From NCBI GenBank assembly GCA_905182985.1, contig CAJJDN010000017.1, forward strand, positions 35,180-99,179: a stretch of DNA of 64,000 nt, in the 5' to 3' direction. The translations under genes and the position numbers were made by a program. Position 1 is the first letter of the stretch. Each line of letters starts with the position of its first letter. Source of the DNA: Paramecium sonneborni. Its lineage: Eukaryota; Ciliophora; Oligohymenophorea; Peniculida; Parameciidae. Positions 49,236 to 63,910 of the stretch are shown here, in pieces. The notes beneath the pieces were generated by a model that saw nothing but the letters and a program-made list of their open reading frames with translations, ran no database searches and had not been told where the DNA came from.

Positions 49236-51950
49236 TCAATTCAAATATTAAGGCAATTGGAATGATTTGAACAAATCATTAGCAAGCATAATTAATTATT
49301 GGTTTTCGGATTAGTTTGAATATTGTTTGAGCATATCCAATAAACTAATGAGAAGAGGACTGGTGAGTAATTTTTAAGACATATTCTCTTATCCTTAAAC
49401 TTACTTATAATAAGACACACAATCGAGGAGACATGTCACACTTAGACGAATGTATTCCTATAATAAATAATACTAATTAAATACCACTGTAGGTGTTAAT
49501 GATTTATCAGATGTAGCTTATATAAACATACAAAAATCAGGAATTGTTTAATAGAGTGGTATATAAGGTATTTTATTAAGGTTATATGCATGTAACATGC
49601 ATAAATAACAATTTAATAAGGCATCATTAAGATTTTCATAATATTCTAATTGTGCCATATCCTTATTTTAAGTAAAATATATTGAAGCAGTGAATCCACT
49701 TTTAACTAATTACCAAATAGCTTAAAAGTAAGGTTCAGCTTCATGCTCTGCTATTAAAACAATATCAGCAATACAAATAAACAAGGCAATCTTAGCTACT
49801 CTATTTACTTATGAATCCTTTATATTTAATAAAATTAATTACATTAACACAAGCTATCAAATATTCTAAAATTTTCAAGTATTTGCTGAATTCTTTAAAT
49901 TAAAGTGATCTTGCAATGTCAGCCAAACATAAAATAGCTCCTTTGAAAGTTTCGATTTCAAGTTTCTTTTATAAACCAATTTCTAAGTAATTTTGCATAA
50001 AATCATCCAGAAGAGATTTAAAATTAATTTTACTATCTATTAAAAATGGAATAAATATAATACATTAAGCAATTGCACTGATTGCATAAAAACCATCTTA
50101 AGTTACAGTTTATATTTTTTTAAAATAATCAACAATAAGTGAATAAAAGTTATTCATTAATTAAATATCACATTAATCTCCTAAAACAACTAATCTTAAG
50201 AAGCAAATATGAATTGCTGATAATAATCCTGATATATTGGCTTCTTTTTACCATCCAATTTATGAATAAACTGCTACCATTTATTAACCAAAAGCAGATA
50301 AATATTTTTTAATTGTTTATGGTTCTTTTATGCATTATAAACAATTAATGATACCAACCCAAGCTATATCAAGTAAGGATCCATCTTAAAAATCTTATCT
50401 TCCAATAACTGTAGCAAATTAAGTAATTAAAAAATCATAATATTTACAAAATTAATTATTGGTATCATCTCTGAATGCTTCTGTTAAATTAACTAATGTC
50501 CATAATAAATATTTAGTTAATTTATTATTTCCTTACAAAAATTGTGAAAATTAATTAATGTAATCATCTGCAAATTAATGTTTAAGAATAACTAAAGGAT
50601 AATTCTCAGCAATTCTAGTAATAACTCTTCCAGCAGCATATTTCACTTATTTATGAGAATCAGCTAATTTTTTAATGAATTCACCAATAGCTGAATTAGA
50701 GAATTAAAATAATTCTAAAACATCAGCTGTTTCAACCATTGATGAAAATGCTAATAATGATGCTTTTCTATTTTACCATTCTTATGATTAAAGTGTGTCT
50801 AAAATAATTGAATAAATAAATACTTTCAACAAATCTTAAATAAAGTTAATAACATATATTTCCCAATGCTTCACTAATAGAAGATGCTGCCTTATAAGCT
50901 GCTTCTTATATTCCTTATTCTTCATCATCTTCTTCGTCTTCATCTGAAATGAGTAGATTTTATAAAACAGCTTAAATTAATTATTAAGCAACTAATTATA
51001 AAGCTTCTTTCTGAGTTTTTCTAAATCCTAAATTTGTTCTATTACTAACAGTTTATCTCTCATTTATTTCAGATGCTATACTCTACCATATTTCCATTGT
51101 AACAATTGCAAAATCTTTATGAAAGATACTTTCTTATGTACAACTCCATAATACAGTAATATATTATTCTAATTTACATTTGAAGTATTACCTAAATAAT
51201 CAAAAATTGATTTAGTATAATCAATCAAACATTCTAATGCTGCTAATCTAATTTCAGAATCTTAAGAGATTGCTGATTCTACCAATAATTTAGTCACATG
51301 ATCTCTAACTTATTATTGTATCAAAACTTGATCCATAAATTATAAACTATCTTTCAATGCTCTTATTGATATTAACCTTATTTATTTCTCTCCTTATAAG
51401 CCCATACATATTCCATATAACACTTTTTCACTTTCAGTTTTATCTATTGATTATTTCTGATTTTTTAAAGCTTCACAAATATAACCAAGAGTTATAGTTG
51501 CCGCTTTTTTTATTTCTATCGATTCATGTCTAGTATTCTATACTAATATGCTAATGATTTCAGGCCATTCTTATCTTGGTAATTCTATTGCACATATTCC
51601 TGATAAACACTATTAAATTATTATACAACATTTACGCTTGCTGCTGATTTTTTTATATTTTGATCACTAGATATTAGTTAAGATAATAACTCATCTTTTA
51701 TCTTTCTCTTTACATCTAATCCTATTGTTAACCATCCTTATTCATAACTTATACATCTCTGTAATAATGTCCCTGCTGCTACTCTTGTTTAAGAATCCAA
51801 TTATGTTGATATGAATACAGAACTGCAATTTTAAAAAAACTCATTTGGTAATTGATGCTTCAGATTTACAAGCTACTATTCTGCTTAACTACGCTAATTG
51901 TTTTCTTTTCCAAAAAATGCTGCCTAAATTAATTCGACAAATTCTTGCAT
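49236..51950 (-). CDS. Importin subunit beta-1 (karyopherin beta-1)
   Basis: Start ATG 51950, stop TGA 49236-49238, with several ~25-nt introns (a 27-nt one near 49470 is clear). The N-terminal HEAT repeats read FVELIQAAFFGKENNQRSQA, then LDSQTRVAAGTLLQRCISYE and IKKSAASVNVVQ, and the body continues with the HEAT motif TRHESIEIKKAATITLGYI. An acidic loop (DEDEEDDEEQ) lies where importin-beta has its acidic loop that contacts importin-alpha. Length (~870 aa) matches the family. It carries importin-alpha/cargo through the nuclear pore under Ran control. Confidence 0.82.
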
Positions 51951-53810
51951 TATTTTAAACACTTTAAATACTTCAATTTATTTTTTTAAATTTCATTACT
52001 TATATATTAAACTCTTTATAGTATTTTCAATAATACGATTAATTATCCTATATACTAATTCTATTATCAATCATTTACAAATACACACACTTATATCTTA
52101 TGCATTCAATCTCTATCTCTTCTAATTTTCAAATCTTATTTCTTTTACAAATAATATTTGCATTATTCTTTTATTCTAAATTAAAATCTTCTCTCAAAAA
52201 ACCCAATTTAAGTTAAATACTTTAATACTCTCTCTATAATCTTGTTAATACTAAGATAATAAGGAATAACTATTAAAAATTATTGGCAAAATATTTTGAT
52301 ATTATCATAAATTAAATTTATCAAATTAAATTTTGAAGAATTTAATTGAATCACTTTCGATTGAAATCACCTATAATATTTTATCACAATTATTCTTAAA
52401 CTGGGCTTTTTATCAATTTATTTTTATTTTCTAAATAAAATTAATAATTTCAATAAAGATATCTTAAGGATTTACCAATTTTGATTATTTTACCTTATTT
52501 CTAAGAATAATAATTATTATTTTAGAATATCAAACATCTTACAAATTTTTATTTTGACATTCATATATACTCAATTTTTAGTAGGAATGATCAACTATTA
52601 TAATTATTGAAAAAGTTGCATTATGGAACCAAAAATAAAAATATGTAAATTAAAATTTTTATTCATAGTTTTAGATTGACATTTTCTAATTTTTAACTTA
52701 ATTTGCATCAATTATGAGCTCAAAAACTGATATATGCTAAACTTTGAAATAAAACTTCTAAAAGTATCGCAAAAAATGATGATAACATAACTTATAAAAG
52801 TCTACCAATTAAGTAAAGCATTTTATAAATTGGAAATCCTACATTTTATTTCAACAAATTGTTTATTGATCAATAATTAAATTACATATTTATAGAATTT
52901 GTTCAAATTTAACAAAAATTAAGAAGGAATAAATTTTTAATTTAATCACGTTTTTAATAAGAACGATGTATTTTAAGAAGAATTTTCAGGTAACTTTAAT
53001 TTTATAATTATGAGAATATAATTTTTAATTGTAAAAAAACTTTATGTTTTTGTTTATATTTATAAAAAGCTAAAACTATTTATCAAAATATTTGGTAGCA
53101 TAATAAAACTTATTTTTAGAAAGCTAAATTTTCATAATATTTTTTATGAGAGAAGCTGAATTATTCTATAATTCTTGAAAAATTGGTAAAGTTTTTAAAA
53201 ATTTTATTTTCATCTATTAGCCTTGATAATACTTATTCTTTTCCTCGAGCTTAAATCCCTTATAATTTGGCAGATTTTTAAACAAAATCTTATTAAACTT
53301 GAAATAACAGCGAGGTTTATCAATAATATATAAATTAGTTATTATAATAAATTTTCGGTTTTTTAATATAAATAAAAATTCAGTACAATTTTATTTGTTT
53401 ATAGAAACTTGTTATCCTTACAAAAAAGAGTTAAAATAACTACAAATGTTTATTTATTATATTAAAGAAGCTTTTAAACTATATAGCAATGAAAGTTCAA
53501 TGATATTATTGAGAAAAATAATCTAAATTTGATTCGATAATTTTAAGATGACTATTATTATTGTTACAATAAGATAAATTTAACTTTTAATATTCTATTA
53601 ATCACCTATTAACTTTTAAGATAGTAGTTGTTACAAAATTATGCAATTTGAGAGTATAAATTTATAATTGAAGTATAAATAAATGAATATCTAATCTTAT
53701 CAATTTTTAAATATGAGTTTTTTTACATCGTGATTAATGTAAAGTTACTTGTGATTTAATAGATAATTTAGATATTTTCTGACATCATAACATTAATATA
53801 ATATATATTT
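51951..53810. other. Large gene-free AT-rich stretch (1.86 kb)
   Basis: The longest gap between genes in the window. All six frames are interrupted by TGA, and the few short open pieces (for example plus strand around 52650 and 52980) show no domain or conserved-looking composition. It is even richer in A/T than neighbouring spacers. Divergent genes flank it, so promoters lie at its edges, but that explains only a small part of the length. Confidence 0.5.
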
Positions 53811-54377
53811 ATGGAACTCGAATAATAGTAATAACCAGTTAATTTAAAAGAGCTTAATTTTTCTCGAATATCTTAGTCAAGCATTAATATAGAACTTTAA
53901 GAGGATTATTATGGAGGCTATTCAGGAAGATCATTAGAATTAAACATAAGAGTACAGCAAGAAGATAATGAATTTAAAAAAAAAAATCTCCAAATTGAGT
54001 TATCAATAGTCGATTATTTGAGTTCTTTGAATATCAAAATGAAAACAGATCCTAAAGCAAAACAAGATAGATTCTTTTCCAACTTAAGAAATCTATGTAA
54101 ACGTAGAGCATTTACATAATTGGAAATTGAAAGAGATTCTTCTGATAATACACCAGACACTATAGTTAAAGGTTCATAGGTTTCAATTTCAACAAATCCT
54201 TTGTTGGAAAAACGAAAAACTTAACTTAGTTTTGTGAGCACTAATTAAAGTATTTAGAGTTAATAAGTGATTTCAATATTATAATAAGAAGGGAAAATTA
54301 TTTAAAAGCAATCATAGTTTGAGTCTGAAGAAATGGATGCCATCATTTCTAATTAATCACTTTATTAAATTAAATGA
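53811..54377 (+). CDS. Unknown Ser/Gln-rich protein, 188 aa
   Basis: 189 codons, no intron. A polar N-terminus (LKELNFSRISQSSINIELQ) is followed by a helical core (LQIELSIVDYLSSLNIKMK, RFFSNLRNLCKRRAFTQL) and a Ser/Thr/Gln-rich tail. No domain is recognised. Confidence 0.65.
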
Positions 54378-54575
54378 TATTTATTTTCATTTATGCTAAA
54401 ACCTCATCTTTTGAACTCAAAACATCTAAAATTTATATTATTATTTAATTTTTTTTTTTAGACTAAAATCCAATAATAAATTTCATTTATAGAAAACATA
54501 TATTTGATTTTAAAAGGTAATTACTTAAGTTAAAATAGTTGAGTAATTTCCAAACTTTATTCAATAAATTTATAA

Positions 54576-55177
54576 ATGAATTTAATAACAATATTAAGTA
54601 ATTAGAAATAACTAAAACAATAAATAAAAGAATAAAATAAATCTAAAAAATTAAAAATACCAAACAAAATGTAATAACTTAATTGATATAAATTTATTAA
54701 ACACAGATTTATAAAATTACTAAATTTCATTGAAAATTAAGGAGCTAATTTTTTGGAAATCCTCCAAATAATTTACAATCAAAATAAACTGTTTATCTAA
54801 CTACCTAAATATAAACAGATTACGTAGAGAATTAAGAAATTTAGATTTATGAAAATGAGTTTAATAAAATAAAACATTCTAATGAGAAATTATTCAGACT
54901 AAAGAAATTAAAAGAAAAGTATTATGATTGTTCTAAAATAAATGAATATGAAGCGATGTAATAAATTGATGCATAAAAATTTGAAATAGAGAGATTATTG
55001 CTTAAATTAGATTAAATACCATTAAATAATTATGAAGCAGACTCGAATGAATAATCATAGTTGTTATAATCTTTACAAAATAACTATTAAGGATTATAAA
55101 ATGAATAGGAAATGCTTTAATAAAAGAATAAAATTTTGTAATAAAAAATAAAGGAAAAGTTAGATCAAAATCAATGA
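54576..55177 (+). CDS. Coiled-coil protein, multi-intron, model approximate
   Basis: The 3' part is secure: FNKIKHSNEKLFRLKKLKEK, EYEAMQQIDAQKFEIERLLL and QNEQEMLQQKNKILQQK end at TGA 55175-55177. Upstream the frame must shift at least twice through short introns (candidates start at GTAATAACTT near 54671 and GTTTATCTAA near 54787). The start ATG 54576 is my best guess. No family recognised. Its stop overlaps the stop of the gene on the other strand by 7 bp. Confidence 0.5.
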
Positions 55178-55437
55178 CTTTTTAGTTTATATAATAACAA
55201 CAAAATATTTGTTATTAATAAAATAATTATTATTGCCATTAGGATTTTTTTATTGTGCATTTCTTGATCTTATAGTATTTGATTGTTTATAATAAAATTC
55301 TCCTCTTGCTATTTTATTTCTATATAAAATATCTAAATACCTTCTCTAAGTTATTGAATTATGACAATATTTTACTAGATTTACAAATTCTCTGCTAAAT
55401 TTTGATTTTCCTCTAGTGTCTATTGAAAGTCATTCAT
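55171..55437 (-). CDS. Small tail-anchored SNARE-like protein, 81 aa
   Basis: 82 codons after removing a 21-nt intron (near 55320-55340). A helical N-terminal part with heptad spacing (MNDFQQTLEENQNLAENL, then IQQLREEIKQQEENFI) leads to a C-terminal TM helix (KILMAIIIILLITNILLLLY) with only four residues after it. Short coiled helix plus C-terminal anchor is the plan of R/Q-SNAREs such as BET1 or SFT1. The central Q or R layer cannot be fixed by eye, so any tail-anchored coiled protein is the alternative. It shares 7 bp with the stop of the opposite gene. Confidence 0.6.
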
Positions 55438-55666
55438 AATTGTTCTTATAATTTTATAATTAAATTGAAATAATTAGACACATAAATCAATATAATTCTA
55501 AAAGTAAGGTGGATGATGCTTTTTTATTGATAGAGTAATAATTATAAAATAAGGATTAAATATATAAATAATAAAATAATGAGATAAAATAAATTTGTGA
55601 TTCTTGAAAAATGCTACAAAAAAAATGAAATAAAAATTTTTAAAAATAGAATTTTTAATAATGAAA

Positions 55667-57299
<1,633 letters not shown>

Positions 57300-57396
57300 A
57301 AATATTATAATATAATTATTAATAATATAATCATCTAAACACGTAATTTAAAATTATCTGAACACGTAATTTAATAATAATAGTTTAAAAATAACA

Positions 57397-59789
57397 TCAT
57401 TACTTAAATAACAATTATAATTTAATTAAGTCTTGCTCATTTAAACATAATCCATTAACTAATACAGAATTTCCTTATAATTTGAATGGTAAATGCTACA
57501 TATTTAAATGTTTTAATGCTAAACTATCTTAAACTATTCCTCTCATCTATGGTTCATAAATCATTCTAAATTTCAAAGCATTCTAACTACAATCATCCTA
57601 TTATCACATTTCATCATTACCAAAATCACATTTTTCACTTCAAGTCTCTTTTCAAATTTTTAGTAACTATTCATATTCTCATTCTCTTCAGAACTAAAGA
57701 TCTTTTATAATTTAAATCTTTTTTACATTAAATTGGCTATCTATTCTATATAATCTATAACCATAATTTATTGGATCTTCATTTTTTATTGGATCATATA
57801 CTTTACTTTATTCATTCAATTATAAAAAAACAATCAAATGAATCTCAGGTTTTTTATTTCTATTACTTTATATAGCTTCCAATATTGAGCCATGCAAACT
57901 GCTTTCTTTTTATGTTATAAATGATTATTCTTATCCACTTATCCCAGATATTGATTTCAATTGATTTTAATTAAAACTTAATTGATAACTATTCCATTCA
58001 CAAAATGGCTTTTTTACAATTTAAATTGGATCATCAGAAGAATCAAAAGTCTCTTAAGGATTCTGAACAGGATATTAGACATTTTTCGGACTCTATATAG
58101 GAACACATATTTCTGATCCCAATGTTGAAACTATCGGTATTTAAGACTATGATCTTCCATGTTCAAACTTTTAAGTTTTTTTTATTGTATCTATTGAGTC
58201 ACTTCTTTATTTTTAAACTACAAAATTTTCATCAATAAAATCTTTTAGTTTATTTATCTCTATTTATAAATCTTATAATAGTTATTCTGAATTATTTTGT
58301 GCCTTTTTTTATATTTTATTTTCAAGCTAAAGTAAAATTATTTTCAAATTTTATAATTATAACAGAAATTCTTTTTTGTCTATTTATGAATCTTCTGTTT
58401 TTGTTTTTTTAAAAGTATATTTATGTTCTTTCAACTATTTTAATAATTCTATTATTTTATCTTTATTTTATATAATTTGTTTTTAGATTTCATCCATTCT
58501 TATGTAAGCATTTTCAATCTTTAAAGTCTAGTCAAATTATTATCCCAAACAAATTTTCTTAAATTCTTATCTAACATCCATAATCATATGATCGTGATAT
58601 TATTTTCCATACTTAAATTTTATATCTCTCATTAAAATTTCTTTATCTTTTAAATACATTGTTAAGAGATTTTGTACTTCATTTTCTATATTTCTATCAA
58701 TCATAATTTATGAATTTTGTAGTTAAGATTAAATTTCTTTCAATTATTTCTTCATTTTATCTATTTCAATCATTGATTAACTTTTATTATAAGAAAATGT
58801 TTTAGCCTATGTTGTAACTTATATTAATTCCTTTTATAATTCCTCAAAGTATTTTTGAGAATAATTTAATTTAGTTAAATTTTAAATAATGTAACAAAAG
58901 TTTTAATGAAGAATATTTAAACATTTAACTGTTTAAACTAATAATCCTTGTTTAGATATTAATAAATCTTTTGGTTAATGGATTATATTTAACAATATCT
59001 GATCAAAAGACAAAACTAGATTCATTAAATTTGGTTATAGCTATACTTCTATTAAATATTATTTTTTTTCTTCCAAAACACATTAATGTTTTCCAACATG
59101 TATTAAATTTTCTGATTCTTTCAATAATAGCTGCTAAAGTCTAATTAAACTTTCAAAAGGAATAGCCATCTTAATCATATCAACATCAAATAACTATCTT
59201 AATTTTAGCCATTACTATTAACCTACTTAATCTAACAATTTGTGTACAGAATCATTTAACTACTATTTCTCTTTAAGTTTTAATAAGATAGAAGCATAAT
59301 TTTATTGTTTTTCTTATATTGCTTAAGCTTTGGTCTCAAGTTCTCTATAATCATTATCAGTTATATGAAGTGTCTAAGAAAATAAAAAAAGGTTACTTGT
59401 TTTGCTTGATTTATTTTTTATTAAAGAGCTTATATAGTTTTTTTCATTTAAGCTTATTAAAGTATAAAATCATTGGGTTGAGCACATAATGCATTTGATA
59501 TTTCTTCAGATTCAATTGCCAAATAATACTACTATAAATTAGTTGATTCTTCATCAGCTTTAAGCATATTTAATTAATTTTGATAATTTAAGTTATGATC
59601 TTCAGTCTTTTACTATGGTAATTGTTTTGGGTTTCTTTTTTTAATTGTTTCAATCAATTCATCTATTTGTAAGTACATTGATTAAATTATAGTTGAAGTT
59701 GCATCAAATTAGGAAGTGTTAGTTTCTAAGTTCATTACTTTTTATTAAAATTTAGCTGTCGAAATCGCATTTTTTGGTGATTGAAGCAT
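57397..59789 (-). CDS. Long coiled-coil protein with strand-rich C-terminus, unknown
   Basis: Start ATG 59789 (MLQSPKNAISTAKFQQKVMN), stop TGA 57397-57399. Most of the length is coiled coil. The last ~200 residues look globular and strand-rich: CEWNSYQLSFNQNQLKSI, SSLHGSILEAIQSNRNKKPE, IHLIVFLQLNEQSKVYDP, then ALKFRMIYEPQMRGIVQDSL and LQGNSVLVNGLCLNEQDLIK. This could be a beta-sandwich such as an adaptin ear or C2-like fold, but no motif proves it. Introns are not fully resolved. Confidence 0.65.
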
Positions 59790-60043
59790 TATATATTACA
59801 GTTTAAATTCCTAAATAATTCTGTTAAATTTAAATATAAAATGAGAAATTCATTGAAAGTTTTTTACTTCATAATAGAAATAATAATGATTGTGTTAAAT
59901 TAAAGAAAGAAGAGTTTATAGCCTAAAGTAATATAATAAAGGGACATCAAAAGGTGATAGGTTAAATATAATTATATTATATAAATTAAGATTTTAAATG
60001 TAAAAAAGCAAGTGAATCTTGTTAATATTTACTATAATGCATT

Positions 60044-60535
60044 TCAGAAAAAATCATCTAAATTAAATTATTAAGGTTGATTGATAAGTTCATCTTCATC
60101 AATAATTATAAGTTAGACTAATTGTTTTTTAAGACGGTCTTCATCTTCATATTAAATTTATTCTTGTAAAGGTGTAGATATTGGTATTGATGTTGTATTT
60201 TCAACTTTGAGATTTTTTTTCTGAACCATTGGTGATAATGGATTAAACTTTTAATGATGAGATCTATAATAATATTATTTTTACCTACACTAACTAGGTG
60301 ATCTAGTTCCAACTACATCACTCATAGATTTAAATATTTTATTGTTTTTCTTAATATCTGTATGGTCTTGTAGGAATCTCAAATATTTTTAATGTTCTTC
60401 AGGAGTCCAATGTCCAAAATTCTTTTTTGGAGAAAGTGATTCATTTTTCTTAATTTTCTTAGACTTAGGAGATTTTGGATATGAGAGCTCTTCTAAATCC
60501 TCTATTTCTTGTTAATCCCTTGAAGAATAAGACAT
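60044..60535 (-). CDS. MYB/SANT-like DNA-binding protein, SHAQKY type
   Basis: 157 codons after removing a 21-nt intron (near 60275-60295). One MYB repeat spans residues ~40-85: GHWTPEEHQKYLRFLQDH, then MSDVVGTRSPSQCRSHHQKF. The W-T-x-E-E-H start and the SQxxSHxQKF end are characteristic of the single-repeat SHAQKYF class, here with SHHQKF. The N-terminus is acidic and Ser-rich, and the C-terminus ends DDFF. It should be a nuclear transcription factor. Divergent from the next gene with 107 bp between the starts. Confidence 0.8.
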
Positions 60536-60642
60536 TATTTTAATTAAGCAAATTAATAATTTATAATTAGTTATATTATATATTATAAATTATTAATTAC
60601 TTAATTATGTGTTAAAGAATAAAATTAATAATAAAATAATTA

Positions 60643-62444
60643 ATGAGATCAATTTCCCCAAATGCATATTAATCAAACAAAGATTCTTTTTCGTCTTAAC
60701 CTCAATAATAGAAAGCTATATTAAAACCTATTGTTTATGAAGCTATTCATGTACCTGTAAATGAATAGATTGTACATGCAAATAACATTCGATTAAATAT
60801 GTCACCTGCTCATATTGCACCACCATCTGGTTAAACTGTTTATCGTACTTTATAAACACCAAATACTTAAATACCTCCTTAAACTATTTAACAAATTTAA
60901 AATATCTAAACATTTCCATAATAAAAAGAATTAAAATTATAAACTTCTGTTGCAGAATTCCAAGTACCATAATCATAATCATAAGAAACATATTCTTCTG
61001 CTAAAAGTGAGGATAGATTATATAGAGAAGTTGAGGATAGAATTAGAGTTATTAGAAATGAAAGTGATTCATGGAAATAAAAGTTTATTATTAGTGAAAA
61101 TGATAAAGTTAAATAAATGCAAGATATGGAAAATCATTATAAAATGGAAATGCATAATTAATCATAATAATTAAAACAATTTTATTAAGTATCTATGAAT
61201 GAATTGAATGAAGAACTTAAACATTTACAAAGAGAATTAGATAATTCAAATAGAGAAACAGAAAAAACTAGAAAAAAATGTCATTAATTAGAAATGGATT
61301 AATTTGAATTAAAAACATAAATTGTTGATGCTAATGCTTAAAAAGATTAAGCATAAAAAGAATTGGTTAGAATGACTAATCTTTATCAAAGAATTAAAAT
61401 TGATATGGATGAAATGAGAACTTAATAAGAAATAATGAAAAAAAGAATTGTCAATGAATAAGAATTAGAAAAACTTAAAGAAATTATCAATCTACGAGAA
61501 AATGAAATTGATGATTTAAAAATTAGAAATTCTTAATTAGAAATATTAAGTATAGATGTTAGAAAATTAGATACTTAGAATCATGAACTTTAAAATTAAT
61601 TAGAAATACTCTAATCATAAATTTCCATTTATGAAACTAAAATCATTGAATCAAGAAATGAAATTGATAATTTAAATTCTATTAATAAAAGACTTAATAA
61701 TCAATTGTAAGAAAAAAAAAATCATGATAAACTTTCCAAAACAATTTAAGAATAAGATATGCTCAATTAGTTAAATTAAGCTTAAACTCTTACATAAGAA
61801 AAAGATAATTAAATTAAATCTTTAAATATTCAAATTTCTTAATTACAATTAAAGTATGATTAATAATCATAACAAATAATATCTATTAGAGAGAATTATG
61901 AATAAGAGTTAACTGAAACAAGAATGAAACAAGGAAAATTTGAATAAGAATTTTAAGATGATATTACTTAAAAGTTTTAATTGATGTCAAGAGAAATACA
62001 GTAACTTTAGTAAGAAAGATAATAACTATTGAATGATTTGTCATAATAATCTTAACAAAAGGTATTATATTCATTAAAATAATTAAGATTCGATAAGATT
62101 AAAAACTATAATAGTAATAAAAGGAAATAGATAATTTTAATTATTAATCTTCTCTGAGAAACAAAGAACTAGTAGATAATAAAGAAACGATTAATTAATT
62201 GACAAAATAAGTAGCAGCTATTTCAAAAGAAAAATAAAATTTATAAGAATAAATACATGTAAATTTAATGTAACTATTTTAGAAATTACACTATTAATAT
62301 TAAGATTTTAATAAAGTTAATTATTAATATGAAAAAGTACTTTGTAGTATTGAAATGGAAGCATTAAGAGAAAGATTAGATAATGCACTTTCTGAAATAG
62401 AGACAATAAAAGCTAATTAACTTTCTATGTATAAATTTTCTTGA
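60643..62444 (+). CDS. Coiled-coil protein, 591 aa
   Basis: 592 codons after a 26-nt intron near 62060; a 24-nt in-frame stretch near 62258-62281 may be a further intron. The N-terminal ~110 residues are Pro/Gln/Thr-rich and probably disordered (HIAPPSGQTVYRTLQTPN). The rest is continuous coiled coil (QFYQVSMNELNEELKHLQ, RELDNSNRETEKTRKKCHQL, ALRERLDNALSEIETIKAN). No recognised family; a cortical or basal-body structural role is plausible. Confidence 0.72.
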
Positions 62445-63215
62445 TCCGATAGTTCCGTATTTTATATATTAACTTAATAATTATTGACTTAATTTAATCC
62501 CTTAATCAATTTTTTTTAGAATGAATTTGATTATTTTTCTTTCTTTCATTAAAATCATTATTTTGTTTTATAACCAATTCCCCATTTTATGAAAATTACT
62601 CTTAAAAATTGAATAATAAATTACATGGCTTTAAATCAATAAGCTTAAAAGGATCATAATTTTGCGTGATCAATCTATTCATTCTCAAATTATCTCTAAT
62701 TTTTCTGATTCTAATCTCATAATAATTGACTATCTCAATTTAAATTAATTTCTTACCTGTATTCCACATTATTTTAGTATGGACATACTTTAAACCAGCA
62801 ATATTAACACCGTTTCTTATTTTTTTAGATTTTCTACTTTAAAAGTACCATATAGTGTTACTCTATGTGAATTATAAATTTGTTTCAGGTAGTTTCATAT
62901 ATCTAGCCAATTATTGATTACAATTAAGCCTTCTAATTAAATTTTAGTCTACCCACTTACTTTAATTCCTAGTTGAATTAAATTTTATTTTACTAATGAT
63001 TGCTTCGAAATTTGGGAATGAATGGCGAAAAATTAGCAAAAAATTAATAAAAATCATTAATATTATTTAATGAAGATTAACAATGATTATAAAAATTTGA
63101 ATAAATAATTTCTTAATTGAAAAAGAATTTGTCATTATCGGCTATGAATTTATGAATAATTTACATATAAGGTTATTAGATTTAAATTTTGCAAATCTCA
63201 AAAAACATATATATA
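62445..63215. other. Gene-free AT-rich spacer
   Basis: About 770 bp between convergent ends. No open frame with coding character; nothing supported. Confidence 0.5.
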
Positions 63216-63910
63216 TCAAAAATAATGTGAATCAAAAGTAATTGAATTATTATTTGTATTATTATTATTATTATTATTATTGTTATGATTATTATGAATA
63301 TATTTATTATGATTGTTTTTATTAAAATATTAATTAGATGATTAGAATAATCTAAAAAAGTAATAATATAAATAATAAATTACTTTTAATATGATAATTT
63401 AGGTTCAATAGATATTTTAGTAGGAATGTATTTATTTAAAATAGAAGTTTTTCTTTATGCATTTAATATTTTTTTTCTAATTAATTCACTAGTGGCAGTT
63501 TATCTTTTTGGAATAGTTTTTTCTGGAATTTTAACAATAATTGATTTAATTTATTTTTTTAAAGTAATTTAATGTAAAGGAGTTGGTATTTTAAATGGAG
63601 GATGAAAGAATTATTAAGCTGAATTATGAAAAGATTATTATTATTATTATTATTATTCTTAATTACTTTTTATTATTTTAGATGAAAATGTTCTAATCAA
63701 TCTTCTATTTGTTGAAATACTAACTTTTCCATCATCTTCCATTTATAATTTTAATATTGAATATGATTGTTTTAAATCATAATCATTACTTACAGAAACA
63801 TTTATCATTTATTTATTCCCTTTCCCTCTATGTATTAATAATTATTTTGGACTACTTTAAATACTCAAACTAGATTAACTTCTATATTTTTATAATAAAA
63901 CAGGATCCAT
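63216..63910 (-). CDS. PolyQ/polyN low-complexity protein, 220 aa
   Basis: 221 codons after removing a 32-nt intron (near 63335-63366). The sequence is basic and Ser-rich. A run of seven glutamines is encoded wholly by TAA repeats (near 63640), and a seven-asparagine run near the C-terminus lies in an ATT/AAT microsatellite (63255-63280). Between them, KIPTPLHQITLKKQIKSI and TATSELIRKKILNAQRKT are the most protein-like segments. No family is recognised. Confidence 0.6.

Noticed and set aside
57397..58200. FHA domain at the end of the long coiled-coil protein.
   Set aside because: The SSLHGSI string resembles the FHA S-x-x-H motif, but the preceding G-R and the following N are absent.
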